The notes under the pieces: generated by a model
What the model was told of the DNA's origin: nothing
What the model saw: the letters and a program-made list of their open reading frames with translations, nothing else
Database searches by the model: none
Source of the DNA: Candidatus Nanosalina sp. J07AB43
GTDB lineage: Archaea > Nanohalarchaeota > Nanosalinia > Nanosalinales > Nanosalinaceae
Length of the DNA: 34,287 bases
NCBI GenBank assembly: GCA_000220375.1
Contig: GL982576.1
Location: 611,321 to 645,607, forward strand
Direction of reading: 5' to 3'
Shown here: positions 16,279 to 23,739 of the stretch, piece by piece
How the letters are laid out: the number at the start of each line of letters is the position of its first letter
Numbering within the stretch: position 1 is the first letter of the stretch
Translations under genes and position numbers: made by a program

Positions 16279-16651
16279 TTACTCTTCAGCTTCTAGCAGT
16301 TCTTCGGATTTTGAGGCAATGTCTCGTATATCGTCTTCTGCGCTGCCTGTTGATGTTACTGCTATTGCTGCTGCCTGTACGTTTATACCTGCTGCTATAC
16401 CAAGTTCTTCCTTATCAGGTACGAACGTATAGGAGATATCTTTGTCTTTTGAGAGCGCAGGAAGATGCATAACGATTTCCTCTGGTGATACGTTACCTGC
16501 TATGACAACTAGTTCGGCCTCATTTCTCTCTATAGATTTTGTGACTTCGTTGGTCCCGGTTACAATTTCTCCGGATGTTTCTGCTTTTTCAACTGCGTCG
16601 TATGTTTCGTCCGCGAGTTCGTCGCTTGGTTCAAATTTCTTGGTAAGCCAT
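16279..16651 (-). CDS. rpl7ae: Ribosomal protein L7Ae (frame break just after the start codon)
   Basis: RNA-binding protein of the L7Ae/L30e family, which binds kink-turns in 23S rRNA, box C/D and H/ACA RNAs and RNase P. The block TGTNEVTKSIERNEAELVV, then AGNVSPEEIVMHLPAL and AAGINVQAAAIAV, is diagnostic. The open frame extends upstream to 16794, but the upstream part is unlike any L7Ae. An ATG at 16651 starts MAY and needs removal of one C (GG at 16642-16643 on the plus strand) to continue KKFEPSDELADETYDAVEKA, the expected start. I therefore take 16651 as the start with a one-base insertion. AT-rich TATA-like boxes lie at about 16691-16702 and 16711-16720. First gene of the L7Ae-S28e-L24e-infB operon. 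Confidence 0.85.
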
Positions 16652-16768
16652 CTTGTATTACACCTTTCACACCTTGGATCATCAAGGATAGAAAATAAAT
16701 ACATGTAATGTTTTAAATACCTACAAAACAGAATAGGTGAGAATTGTTTGCTCATTTCATCTGAGGTT

Positions 16769-16985
16769 TCATTCGGACAGCTCTTGAGTTTCAACCCTGT
16801 CCAAAGTTTCTTCTGGGTCTCTGATTTCTATGTTGAGCTTGTCTAAGTATCTATCAGAATCCTCTACAGATATGGTTAAGATCCTTTTGGTCGGTAAACT
16901 GGAATGTTTGCTTATCGTTTCTGGGGTTGAGTGTTCTATATCTTGTACTCTCCGATTTCTTCACATTTTCCATGTATTGCCGGGT
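16769..16985 (-). pseudogene. Probable out-of-frame C-terminal continuation of the coiled-coil gene at 16986
   Basis: Not open in one frame, but two stretches read like protein: KQIDPAIHGKCEEIGEYK (about 16941-16995) and, in another frame, STPETISKHSSLPTKRILTI followed by SVEDSDRYLDKLNIEIRDPE, ending at a TGA at 16769. Adding one A at each of two short A runs joins the upstream ORF to these stretches and gives a protein of about 300 residues. An alternative is a separate small gene from ATG 16973 with its own frame break. The upstream DNA of the L7Ae operon would then lie within or just after this coding region. Moderate support from composition only. Confidence 0.45.
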
Positions 16986-17675
16986 CTATCTGCTTGATTC
17001 TATTACGCTCTTGATCTCTCTGCGTCTTTCATCAAACGCTTTTGAAAGCTCTCTTGAGTCTCTAGAGGTGTCCTTTTCCTCTCTAACGTTTCTCTTCATG
17101 TTCTTGACTTTCTGGTCCATTTCCTGTGTCAGATAAGTCATCTCCTCAACCATTTCCCTGATTTTGTCGAATTCTTCTTCTCTTAGGAATAATGGTTCAT
17201 CAGGCACAGATTCTTCCTGATTCGACACATCCGGAGATTCTTGCTCCTGGCCACTTTCGTCTCTGTTTAAAACATTGTCTTGACGTGGCTGATCCCGACT
17301 CTGTAAATTATCTTGCCTCTGTAAGTCTTCTTGCTCTTGAAGGCTGTTCTGTCCTGCCTGCGACTGTTGCGGATTGCTTTCTTCACGTTGTGATGTAAGC
17401 GACTGGCCTCGATTACTTGGGTTTTCGTTTCCTGAGTCTGTAGACATATTTCCTAGGTTGCCTTGTTCCTGACTGCTTGAAGCTTGAGGTGACCCTATGT
17501 CAGCTTGAGGGCCGTCAGCGCTCCCAAATCCTGAACCCTGTTTTTCTTGCATCTCTGCACTATTTGATCCTCTTGAGTCGCCCTGATTATCCTGTTTGTT
17601 TTTGCCGATTAGGTTCTTTATTTCTTCCATGTTTTCCTCAAGTTCCTCCTTGTCATTTGAACCGATGTTAAACAT
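16986..17675 (-). CDS. Q/N/S-rich linker plus coiled-coil protein, unknown function
   Basis: 229 residues as read. Residues 1-30 are a charged helix. About 30-155 is low-complexity and dominated by Q, S, N, G, D and E. About 157-225 is a heptad-like helix beginning PLFLREEEFDKIREMVEEM, rich in E, K and R. A short C-terminal helix following an LF(L/V)R-type entry occurs in uncharacterised DPANN and other archaeal proteins (recollection, unverified). The frame ends SVIESSR, but coding probably continues to 16769 after two single-base corrections. A TATA-like TTTATACAC lies about 30 bp upstream. It lies downstream of rps2, separated by a T-rich terminator-like tract. No enzymatic motif is visible; a structural or scaffold role is speculation. 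Confidence 0.65.
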   Translation of the reverse strand: MFNIGSNDKEELEENMEEIKNLIGKNKQDNQGDSRGSNSAEMQEKQGSGFGSADGPQADIGSPQASSSQEQGNLGNMSTDSGNENPSNRGQSLTSQREESNPQQSQAGQNSLQEQEDLQRQDNLQSRDQPRQDNVLNRDESGQEQESPDVSNQEESVPDEPLFLREEEFDKIREMVEEMTYLTQEMDQKVKNMKRNVREEKDTSRDSRELSKAFDERRREIKSVIESSR

Positions 17676-17764
17676 AATATCTAATATGTATAAGTTCCTG
17701 TGTATAAATGTTTGGAATATCAGTTGAGACTGGAGAATGTAAACTCTTGCCTGAGCTTAGTAAT

Positions 17765-17773
17765 AAAGAAAAA
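17765..17773 (-). terminator. T-rich tract downstream of rps2
   Basis: On the minus strand TTTTTCTTT lies about 22-30 bp after the rps2 stop codon and before the TATA box of the next gene, as expected for an archaeal oligo-T terminator. No strong hairpin precedes it. Confidence 0.35.
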
Positions 17774-17794
17774 CTGTAGTTGTAAGTAAGCGAT

Positions 17795-18415
17795 CTAGGC
17801 CTCTGCAGCCTCTTCTTCGTCCACCTGAACAGTCTGTGATGTGAAGTCTTCCATATTTGCACCTAACGGTTCTGATTCTCCCTTGATTTGATCTGCTATG
17901 AGGTACAGTACGGTGGCTAGGGCTTTCTCTCCTTTGTTGTTTGCTGCTATTACCATGTCTATGTTCTCTAGGCTGTCTCCTGAGTCAGCAATCGCTATCA
18001 CAGGTACGTCAACGTCAGATGCCTCCCTGACCGCCTGTTTGTCTTCTTCTGGATCTGTGACGATTACAATTTCTGGCTCCATGAAGTTGTCCGACTGTGG
18101 ATTGGTGAACGTACCGGGCATGAACCTTCCATTAATTGTTTTTGTTCCAATCTCTTCGGAGAATGATTTGATCGGCTGGTATGCTTCGTCTTTCCTTCCC
18201 ACGACGACGACCTCATCTTTGGGATATTTGTTCAAGGTGTTCGCAATAGACCTTATCTGTTTGTCCGTTGTATCAAGGTCTAGAATGGCAAGACCATTTT
18301 TCTTGACGTGGAATATATAGTCTTCCATGTCTGCGTTTTGTGATTGAGTTCCTATGTGTACCCCGTTTTCCAGGTAAACTTCTCTTTCAACCAGTAACTC
18401 TCCATCTTCCGACAT
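17795..18415 (-). CDS. rps2: Ribosomal protein S2
   Basis: 206 residues, normal archaeal length. NGVHIGTQSQNADMEDYIF is the diagnostic N-terminal motif, and GRFMPGTFTNPQ with VIVTDPEEDKQAVREASDV and PVIAIADSGD are the conserved core and C-terminal strands. Small ribosomal subunit, near the platform. The start is supported by a GAGGT Shine-Dalgarno sequence eight bases upstream. An AT-rich region at 18455-18490 includes ATATATAAT and probably holds the promoter. rpoK lies upstream on the same strand, as in the archaeal rpl18e-rpl13-rps9-rpoN-rpoK-eno-rps2 series, of which only rpoK and rps2 remain here. The acidic C-terminal tail is halophile-like. Confidence 0.95.
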   Translation of the reverse strand: MSEDGELLVEREVYLENGVHIGTQSQNADMEDYIFHVKKNGLAILDLDTTDKQIRSIANTLNKYPKDEVVVVGRKDEAYQPIKSFSEEIGTKTINGRFMPGTFTNPQSDNFMEPEIVIVTDPEEDKQAVREASDVDVPVIAIADSGDSLENIDMVIAANNKGEKALATVLYLIADQIKGESEPLGANMEDFTSQTVQVDEEEAAEA

Positions 18416-18576
18416 TACGATCGACCTCTACAAAAATTGTTCATTGTAATCATTGTTTTAGAATAAATGGTTTAACTTAATATTATATATGGCCGTGGAT
18501 TGAGCTGCCTGCGCAGTGCTTGGCTGAAAAACTTGCTCAGAATTTGGTCTTTGGGGCCTAAGTCCTTTAGATTCCT

Positions 18577-18741
18577 TCACTTTACAGTAATGGGCAGTTT
18601 TCCTTGGCTCAGTTCGCGCTTGCTAATTTCCAATGGCTTCTCGTGTTCCTCTGCTTCTACGAAGGCTGGCGCACCTTGTGCAAGTTGAAGGCTCCTAGCG
18701 CCTAAAATTCGAGCTTTCTCGTATCTAGTGTATTCTGTCAT
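18577..18741 (-). CDS. rpoK: RNA polymerase subunit K (omega/Rpb6 homologue)
   Basis: 54 residues. TEYTRYEKARILGARSLQLA followed by QGAP is the conserved RpoK core, equivalent to bacterial omega and Rpb6, which holds the largest subunit in place during polymerase assembly. It ends ELSQGKLPITVK, the typical C-terminal strand, a few residues shorter than in many archaea. About 160 bp separate it from rps2. No second gene is visible in that gap, though an open frame continues for some distance after the stop. It is 35 bp downstream of the PAC2 gene on the same strand, so it may be read through from there. Confidence 0.92.
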   Translation of the reverse strand: MTEYTRYEKARILGARSLQLAQGAPAFVEAEEHEKPLEISKRELSQGKLPITVK

Positions 18742-18780
18742 GTTGTTATTTCCTTGATTAAATCTTTTATTTCGGTGGAC

Positions 18781-19560
18781 TTATCCAATGTATCCGAGGT
18801 CGTTTCCGCCGCTCTGGCCCTGATTTTCTTGCTTTGGCGAAGGCGAGTTCTTCTTCAGGTTCTGTACTTTCTTCAGTATATCTTGTGATTCCTCAACTTT
18901 TTCATCTAGCTCCGAGTAGTTTAGGTCGACTTCTATCAGTTGCTCTACTGCCTTCAGGACTTCCTCGGTTGATTTTGGGTCACTGAGGAGGAATCCTGGT
19001 GTCTCACCTAAGACGCATATTCCTTCGTATCCTCTTTCCTCTCCCATTCCCAGCAGCAGCCCTGATACTCCTACGATCTGTCCTACATCGTGATCGAATT
19101 CTATTCCTGCGTCGCTGTGTTTTTCCTGTTTCTCTGTTGATGTTGTGACGCCGAATACACTTGGATCTTCTACAACGTCTCCTGTTCCGTATCCACCGAC
19201 CGTTATTATCTGTGAGGCTTCTATGTCATCGACAAGCCCCATCAGCTTTTCGGCAACCTCGTGGTGTCCTTCAGGCGTGTTTGCCTGTGCGTTGCCTTCT
19301 AGCAGTACTACGTCCTGTTTTCCATCTCTCTTTAGCTGGTAAATTTCGTTTCTGATTGTCTTGACGGTTTTGTCCTCATTTACCATTGTAAATGGTGGGA
19401 AGTGATGTGAGTATATAGCCCCCACTCTTTCGGATTCGGTGTGTTCGGCTATGTAGCTTACTACGTTTCTTCCGATGTGGCCTATTCCTGCCAGTCCTTC
19501 TAGAAATATAGGTTTTTCTGTGTCGAATTCTTGTTCTATCTCTATTCTTGTAGTTTCCAT
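18781..19560 (-). CDS. PAC2-family proteasome-assembly-chaperone-like protein
   Basis: 259 residues. PIFLEGLAGIGHIGRNVVSY near the start, the VVLLEGNAQ strand, TVGGYGTGD and VSGLLLGMGEERGYEGICVL are the hallmarks of the PAC2/COG2047-type family. Archaeal members related to PbaB can bind proteasome subunits. The C-terminal ~25 residues are polar, low-complexity (PSPKQENQGQSGGND) and probably disordered. It ends the archaeal cluster L44e-S27e-aIF2-alpha-Nop10-PAC2, whose order is conserved in many archaea. The start ATG lies five bases after the nop10 stop codon. Function as a chaperone is family inference. Confidence 0.85.
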   Translation of the reverse strand: METTRIEIEQEFDTEKPIFLEGLAGIGHIGRNVVSYIAEHTESERVGAIYSHHFPPFTMVNEDKTVKTIRNEIYQLKRDGKQDVVLLEGNAQANTPEGHHEVAEKLMGLVDDIEASQIITVGGYGTGDVVEDPSVFGVTTSTEKQEKHSDAGIEFDHDVGQIVGVSGLLLGMGEERGYEGICVLGETPGFLLSDPKSTEEVLKAVEQLIEVDLNYSELDEKVEESQDILKKVQNLKKNSPSPKQENQGQSGGNDLGYIG

Positions 19561-19565
19561 GTTTT

Positions 19566-19712
19566 TTACTCAACCTCTTTTTTGGTCTCGCGGCGGTATT
19601 TTCCGTGTCTATCTGGATGTGAAAATTTCGGCGGTCTGGCGGGCAATGTATCCTTACCTTCACAACTGTCTCTTAATGTATATTTATTGTGTTTTGGGCA
19701 TTTTTTAATCAA
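19566..19712 (-). CDS. nop10: H/ACA RNP protein Nop10, incomplete zinc site
   Basis: 48 residues, part of the box H/ACA pseudouridylation complex with Cbf5, Gar1 and L7Ae. KYTLRDSC and RPPKFSHPDRHGKYRRETK are the two Nop10 signatures. The usual four-cysteine zinc ribbon is reduced: C5 and C17 remain, H8 stands where a second ligand is expected, and the CPxCG pair is CEGKD, so a fourth ligand is missing. The start is a TTG at 19710-19712, because no ATG or GTG occurs in frame between the aIF2-alpha stop and the first motif. It sits 11 bp after aif2a and five before the PAC2 gene, confirming the conserved cluster. Confidence 0.88.
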   Translation of the reverse strand: MIKKCPKHNKYTLRDSCEGKDTLPARPPKFSHPDRHGKYRRETKKEVE

Positions 19713-19723
19713 GGGATTTTCAC

Positions 19724-20479
19724 CTACGCTCTTGAGAATTCAAACTGTCCGCCTTGATCACTTACTTTACTTCTTATTGTCTTGACTACTGAGTCTATTC
19801 TTTTCTTGGCAAGTTCCTGTGTTCTGCCCCATGCTGTAACTGAGTACTCTGGTGCTGATATGTAGTTTATTTCTACACCTTCATCTATTTCGTTCAGAGA
19901 TCTCTTTATACGTTTCAGACCATCTCCTTGTGGGAAGGTCATTTCTATCTTGCCTTCGAGCTTTTCCTGTTTGAGGTCAATCTTTTCACGAGATACCTCC
20001 TGAATCTTCTCAACGGTCTTCTCATCAAACATTTCGTTTAGAAGGTCTTCTTCTGCCTCAGCTATTTCGAATCCGTGGAAACTAGTTTCAAACTCTTTTT
20101 GAAGCTTGAAGCCGATCTGATTGTAGACTTCATCCTTATCTTTTTCTAGTTTGTCTGCCAAGCTTCCTATGAATTTTTCGGCTTTCTGTTCCTTTTTCCA
20201 GCGCTCCATGATATCACGCTTTTTCTTGTCGTTTACACGTTTGAGGGATAGCGTTAGAGAGTCTCCTTCAGTGTCTATTACCTGTGCTACTGTTTTCTCG
20301 CCTTCATCAAGTTCTTTTCTCATGTCTTGAACCCATGAGCGTGAGACCTCGGATATGTGGATAAGTCCATTTACATCATTGTATTTCTCTAGGTCTGCGT
20401 ATGCAGAGTTTTGATCTACGTCTGTAAGTTCTGCCACGACAAAGTCTCCTTCATCCGGCTGGTCTTTGTAATATTTCAT
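19724..20479 (-). CDS. Translation initiation factor aIF2, alpha subunit
   Basis: 251 residues. N-terminal S1 domain (GDFVVAELTDVDQNSAYADL, then GLIHISEVSRSWVQDMRKEL), a central helical domain (about 90-165) and a C-terminal alpha/beta domain beginning LEGKIEMTFPQGDG. It is the alpha subunit of heterotrimeric aIF2, which delivers initiator tRNA. The loop after ISEVSR corresponds to the region of Ser51 in eukaryotes; here the sequence SRSWVQDM lacks the usual RRI run. Located between S27e and Nop10 as in other archaea. The ATG follows S27e by 36 bp. Confidence 0.95.
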   Translation of the reverse strand: MKYYKDQPDEGDFVVAELTDVDQNSAYADLEKYNDVNGLIHISEVSRSWVQDMRKELDEGEKTVAQVIDTEGDSLTLSLKRVNDKKKRDIMERWKKEQKAEKFIGSLADKLEKDKDEVYNQIGFKLQKEFETSFHGFEIAEAEEDLLNEMFDEKTVEKIQEVSREKIDLKQEKLEGKIEMTFPQGDGLKRIKRSLNEIDEGVEINYISAPEYSVTAWGRTQELAKKRIDSVVKTIRSKVSDQGGQFEFSRA

Positions 20480-20515
20480 GGGCTGGGTCTCACTCTCCTC
20501 ATTATACAGGGTTGT

Positions 20516-20689
20516 TTACTCTACCTCTATTTCTTCCACTACGTTGGCTTCTACGTCAGCTGCTCCGCCTGTAGGCTCTGCTAGAGTGCTACTACATACT
20601 AGGCATTCAACTTTGTGTGCAGGTCTTGAGAATATTACTTGTTGGTTGCTGCATTCTGTACATTCTGCTCTGATAAAGTTTCTTGGCAT
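20516..20689 (-). CDS. rps27e: Ribosomal protein S27e
   Basis: 57 residues, small-subunit protein with a four-cysteine zinc ribbon fully retained: C10 and C13 (ECTEC), C29 and C32 (ECLVC). QQVIFSRPAHKVECLVCSST and EPTGG are the family core. A very acidic tail (VEANVVEEIEVE) is consistent with a halophile. It begins seven bp after the L44e stop and precedes aIF2-alpha, the normal archaeal order. Confidence 0.95.
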   Translation of the reverse strand: MPRNFIRAECTECSNQQVIFSRPAHKVECLVCSSTLAEPTGGAADVEANVVEEIEVE

Positions 20690-20696
20690 TGTGTTT

Positions 20697-20999
20697 CTAC
20701 CTCTCTATCTCGAACTTTGCTGCCTTTAAGGTGTTTTTTGGCTTCCATGCTTTTCCGCATTCTGTGCATGTGAACTGTAAATCTTTCTTGCTTGAGGTAG
20801 GGTTTGATCCTCCTCTTGATCTGTTTGCCGGGTTTTCGAACGGAAAGCTCCCGTATCCGTTGTCTATCTTTCTCTGTCTCTTCCTGGATTTCTTGCTCCA
20901 GGGACTTCCTGACCTGTTTGTCACTTCTTTCACTGTCTGCTCTGTGTATGTATCGCAGCTTGGACAGTACCGGTTTTGCTCCTTAGGAATCTTAACCAT
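20697..20999 (-). CDS. rpl44e: Ribosomal protein L44e
   Basis: 100 residues. MVKIPKEQNRYCPSCDTYTE opens with the first zinc cysteine pair (YCPSC). The second pair (FTCTECG) lies near residues 77-82. KSRKRQRKIDNGYGSFP and NRSRGGSNPTSSKKDLQ are the conserved RNA-binding parts. Large ribosomal subunit, E site. First gene of the L44e-S27e-aif2a-nop10-PAC2 run. A TATA-like TTTATAAG-type AT stretch lies upstream, between it and pyrH. Confidence 0.95.
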   Translation of the reverse strand: MVKIPKEQNRYCPSCDTYTEQTVKEVTNRSGSPWSKKSRKRQRKIDNGYGSFPFENPANRSRGGSNPTSSKKDLQFTCTECGKAWKPKNTLKAAKFEIER

Positions 21000-21035
21000 A
21001 CCTTATGATTCTGAACTAATTTTTATAAGACCGGT

Positions 21036-21686
21036 CTACTTCTCCTCTGGAAATTCTATAGTTGTATGGCTCGATGTTTCAGGGTTTGAGATGTTCTGTA
21101 TCTCTGCTTTGAATACGAGCGTTTTTATCTTGGATCTCTGTATGATTCTGGCCGCTGACTCATCTATAACTGAGTATGTACCTGGCTTGTTCTCCCCGCT
21201 GACCATATTTATGAGCCGTGATATGTTGATGCTGTCGATTTTTTCAGCTTCCTGATTTTTTTGAGGGTCGTCTGTGTATATTCCATCGACGGTAGTTGCT
21301 ATGTAGAGTTTCGCGTCTAGTAGCTCCGCTACGGTTGCTGCAACGGCGTCCGTTGAGTATCCTGGTACTAGGCCACCCATCACAATGTTTTGGCCAGTTG
21401 ATGCCGCTTCTTTGATCTCCTCAGGTGTCTCCGGTATCTTGCCGTAGGTTTCATCCATTTCCGTCAGTATAGTCTGTGCGTGAAGCCTTGTTGCCTTTAT
21501 CCCAATGAGATCTTTCTCACCTTTATTTCCCGAGGAGGCGGTCTGGTAGCGATTAAGATCACCTGCTCCTGTGACAATTACCACTTGTTTATCTGATTGT
21601 AACGCGGATGCAAGATCTTGTAGTTGATCAAGGTTTTCCTGTACTATGGATCCGCCTACAGCATAGACTATTGTCTCGTTTTTCAT
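21036..21686 (-). CDS. pyrH: UMP kinase, archaeal type
   Basis: 216 residues of amino-acid-kinase fold. VYAVGGSIV, VIVTGAGDLNRYQTAS, GLVPGYSTDAVAA and LYIATTVDGIYTDDPQKN are the standard nucleotide and phosphate motifs. It converts UMP to UDP in pyrimidine supply and is presumably cytoplasmic. The start codon overlaps the stop of the GINS gene by one base (TAATG), which implies translational coupling and one transcript with the replication genes upstream. The placement between replication and ribosomal genes is not one I know as a standard cluster. Confidence 0.9.
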   Translation of the reverse strand: MKNETIVYAVGGSIVQENLDQLQDLASALQSDKQVVIVTGAGDLNRYQTASSGNKGEKDLIGIKATRLHAQTILTEMDETYGKIPETPEEIKEAASTGQNIVMGGLVPGYSTDAVAATVAELLDAKLYIATTVDGIYTDDPQKNQEAEKIDSINISRLINMVSGENKPGTYSVIDESAARIIQRSKIKTLVFKAEIQNISNPETSSHTTIEFPEEK

Positions 21687-22342
21687 TATGTTTCCATCCT
21701 CTCTGCGTTACCTCGGTTTACCAGTATCTCGGCATTGTCATCTGGTATCTCAACCTCTTCCCCTTCATCAAACGGCCCATAAGCCTCGAGGTCAGTTCCC
21801 ATAAACTCTGGAACTGAGGAAGTTGTCTCAACCAGCGTATAACCGTCTTCAGATGACTCAGTTTCCTCATCCTTATGGTTTTCTTGGTCTTCATCTTCCT
21901 GTTCTTTTTCCTCTTGTTCTCGTTCTGTGCCCTCTTCAACAGCCTTATCGGTTCTTGATGTATTTGTTGAGGCCGCGGGTTGATTCTCTATTTTTTCTTC
22001 AATCTTCTGTTTGTGTGACCTGAATTTGTGTTTGAGATCCCTGAAAACTTCCTGTTCTTCTGGGAGCAGAGGTATTTCTTCGTTAGTCTTGTCGGTTTTG
22101 ACGGAAAGTCTTGCTTCTCTTACAATTTTTTCCATTCTCAGTGATATTATTTTATCTAGTACACGTTTTGCGTTTCTGTACTCTCTTGAGTCTTCGCCTT
22201 CTGTCTGTTTCTTTCTGTTAAAGTAATCTGATGCTTTGAGAAGAAACTTGTTTCCAAGATCAGAGATCTGTTCCTTTTGATCTTCTTCTTTCTGTATTCT
22301 CCTGACCTCGCTGAATGTCAGCACGTTTTCCTCTTCACTCAT
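21686..22342 (-). CDS. GINS-complex subunit (Gins51/Gins15 type)
   Basis: 218 residues from ATG 22342; the frame is open further upstream, but that part overlaps the preceding gene and is unlike GINS. The N-terminal alpha-helical A domain contains EVRRIQKEEDQKEQISDLG and SREYRNAKRVLDKIISLRME. A long acidic, low-complexity linker (about 125-165) follows. The small C-terminal B domain reads SSVPEFMGTDLEAYGPFDEG and then EEVEIPDDNAEILVNRGNAE, diagnostic for archaeal Gins51. GINS binds Cdc45/GAN and MCM in the replicative helicase. Encoded with primase and PCNA, in line with archaeal replication clusters. Only one GINS paralogue is seen here, so a homotetramer is possible. Confidence 0.88.
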   Translation of the reverse strand: MSEEENVLTFSEVRRIQKEEDQKEQISDLGNKFLLKASDYFNRKKQTEGEDSREYRNAKRVLDKIISLRMEKIVREARLSVKTDKTNEEIPLLPEEQEVFRDLKHKFRSHKQKIEEKIENQPAASTNTSRTDKAVEEGTEREQEEKEQEDEDQENHKDEETESSEDGYTLVETTSSVPEFMGTDLEAYGPFDEGEEVEIPDDNAEILVNRGNAERMET

Positions 22343-22385
22343 CTCAAATCGAAATTTATTTACAATATTTTTAATTCCGGCATAA

Positions 22386-22874
22386 TTATTCAAAACATTC
22401 CTGAACGTGTTTCTTGTAATAGCTCTCCATATCATACTCCTTTCCACAGTATGGGCAGACCAGCTCATCCTCTTCGTTTTCCTTTTCATCGGTGTTCCTG
22501 TTTTTAGCCATTCTGAAGGTGTAGCTGACAGGGTTTTTCACTTCTTCCTCTAGATTGTCTCCTTCGTAGACCTGCATGTCTTTGTAGTATCCGTTTGAGT
22601 CATAGTTTGGTGGTGGAACAGTTTCCTCTCTGTTTTGATGCCATCTTAGCTGGCTTTTGACATATGCTTCGCGCAGAGGCTCTTCGTTTCTCTGGTTCCA
22701 GTCCCATATCTTCGACCGTATATTATCCATTTCGTAGCCTACTGTCAGGTAAAAGTTGATCAATACGAACAGGCCGCGTTTTCTACCGTCTTCCAGACCT
22801 TCCAGGATATTTTTGATGGTGGGTGGAAAATGTTTTTCATCAATAGCCTCGTCCGGTGTCTCAAACTCCTTCAT
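22386..22874 (-). CDS. PriL C-terminal-like primase partner with lost Fe-S cysteines plus C2HC zinc finger
   Basis: 162 residues. HFPPTIKNILEGLEDGRKRG, then WDWNQRNEEPLREAYVKSQL and SNGYYKDMQVY with VKNPVSY, resembles the Fe-S C-terminal domain of archaeal primase large subunit-like proteins. In those, cysteines are expected in PPC, NC, VC and LC contexts. Here the matching positions are T19, Y91, Y103 and E109, so none of the four ligands is kept. A second domain (about 138-162) is a C2HC finger: C140, C143, H156, C160. The ATG overlaps the priS stop by 14 bases, so the two are coupled. I infer a primase accessory or reduced large subunit. The family call is from memory of the motif. Confidence 0.65.
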   Translation of the reverse strand: MKEFETPDEAIDEKHFPPTIKNILEGLEDGRKRGLFVLINFYLTVGYEMDNIRSKIWDWNQRNEEPLREAYVKSQLRWHQNREETVPPPNYDSNGYYKDMQVYEGDNLEEEVKNPVSYTFRMAKNRNTDEKENEEDELVCPYCGKEYDMESYYKKHVQECFE

Positions 22875-23739
22875 CCTCGGAAGGCTTTTGATCCTGTCTG
22901 AGGTCTCTTCTTTTCTCCATGAAGTCCATAGCCTGTATCACAAGGTTTGCAGCTTCATTTTCTTCGTACTTGCCTAGAAAATCTTTCTCCACCTCGACGT
23001 TTTCTATCTTTGCGTCTTCTTTACTGAACTCATCGATCTCGTCTTCATTTATTGGAAGAGATACCAGCCATGATCCGTCGTGTAGGCTGTAAGGCATCCT
23101 GAACAAGTGTCTCTGTCCCCAGTCGTTTTCTATATCCGCGACTTGATATGGGTTGTCTCCGTCTTCGGTTTTCATACCTTCTTCGTATCCGTACTCTCTT
23201 ACTTTCTCTACCATTCTTTGATGGAGCTGGTCTCTCAGGTAATCGACTATTCCTCTTCCTAGACTTGGGTATAATTGAGGTATTTCTTTGCTGTCTACTT
23301 TTTCCGGCAGTGCCTCGGCTCTTACACCTATGTGGAATCCACGGTTCCCGGAAAACTTGACAGATACGTTCTCAATTCCATGCTGGTGAAGCTCGTCTAT
23401 TAGAAGCTTGGCTGTCTCTTTTGCCAGCTCAAAGCTATCATCACAGTCAATATCTAGAACTAGATCCCAGTTCTTTCTAAGGTCGTCAAGGTTTGAGACA
23501 GAGTCTATAAGCAGAGGGTTCTTCCATCTCTCCACAGAGGCATGAAAGGCTACAGCCCCTTCTTCTACAAACTGTTCAAAGTCCCCAGGAAAGTTTATTG
23601 CGTCAGGACGTCTTCCATACCCGTTCTCATACGTAGGTACTACCTCTCTGTATTGACCCAGGTCCAAGAATTTTTCCACTATCTCTTCCTGTTCGTAGTA
23701 CTGCCTTATCTTCCAGTCCTGAGGTTTATCATGTTCCAT
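22861..23739 (-). CDS. priS: DNA primase small (catalytic) subunit PriS
   Basis: 292 residues, shorter than many PriS proteins. The catalytic acidic pair is in LVLDIDCDDS (about residues 93-102), followed by VSVKFSGNRGFHIGVRAE with the conserved SGxRGxH motif, and HLFRMPYSLHDGSWLVSLP, which matches the RxPxSLHxxTG-type active-site block. The usual zinc-binding knuckle between them is not evident. It makes RNA/DNA primers at the fork. The stop overlaps the PriL-like gene and PCNA is upstream, so the genes form a replication operon. The ATG lies about 108 bp after the PCNA stop. Confidence 0.92.
   Translation of the reverse strand: MEHDKPQDWKIRQYYEQEEIVEKFLDLGQYREVVPTYENGYGRRPDAINFPGDFEQFVEEGAVAFHASVERWKNPLLIDSVSNLDDLRKNWDLVLDIDCDDSFELAKETAKLLIDELHQHGIENVSVKFSGNRGFHIGVRAEALPEKVDSKEIPQLYPSLGRGIVDYLRDQLHQRMVEKVREYGYEEGMKTEDGDNPYQVADIENDWGQRHLFRMPYSLHDGSWLVSLPINEDEIDEFSKEDAKIENVEVEKDFLGKYEENEAANLVIQAMDFMEKRRDLRQDQKPSEDEGV

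Noticed and set aside
16652-16794. Long upstream extension of L7Ae with a CERC-like cysteine pair
   Set aside because: No match to L7Ae N-termini, overlaps TATA-like sequence, and the expected start is restored by one base at 16642-16643.
18416-18576. tRNA or small gene between rpoK and rps2
   Set aside because: No T-arm consensus on either strand; the open frames there lack a start and show no recognisable motif, and the AT-rich part fits the rps2 promoter.
22343-22489. N-terminal extension of the GINS ORF by 49 residues
   Set aside because: It overlaps the preceding gene out of frame and is basic and non-GINS-like; ATG 22342 begins a typical acidic GINS start.
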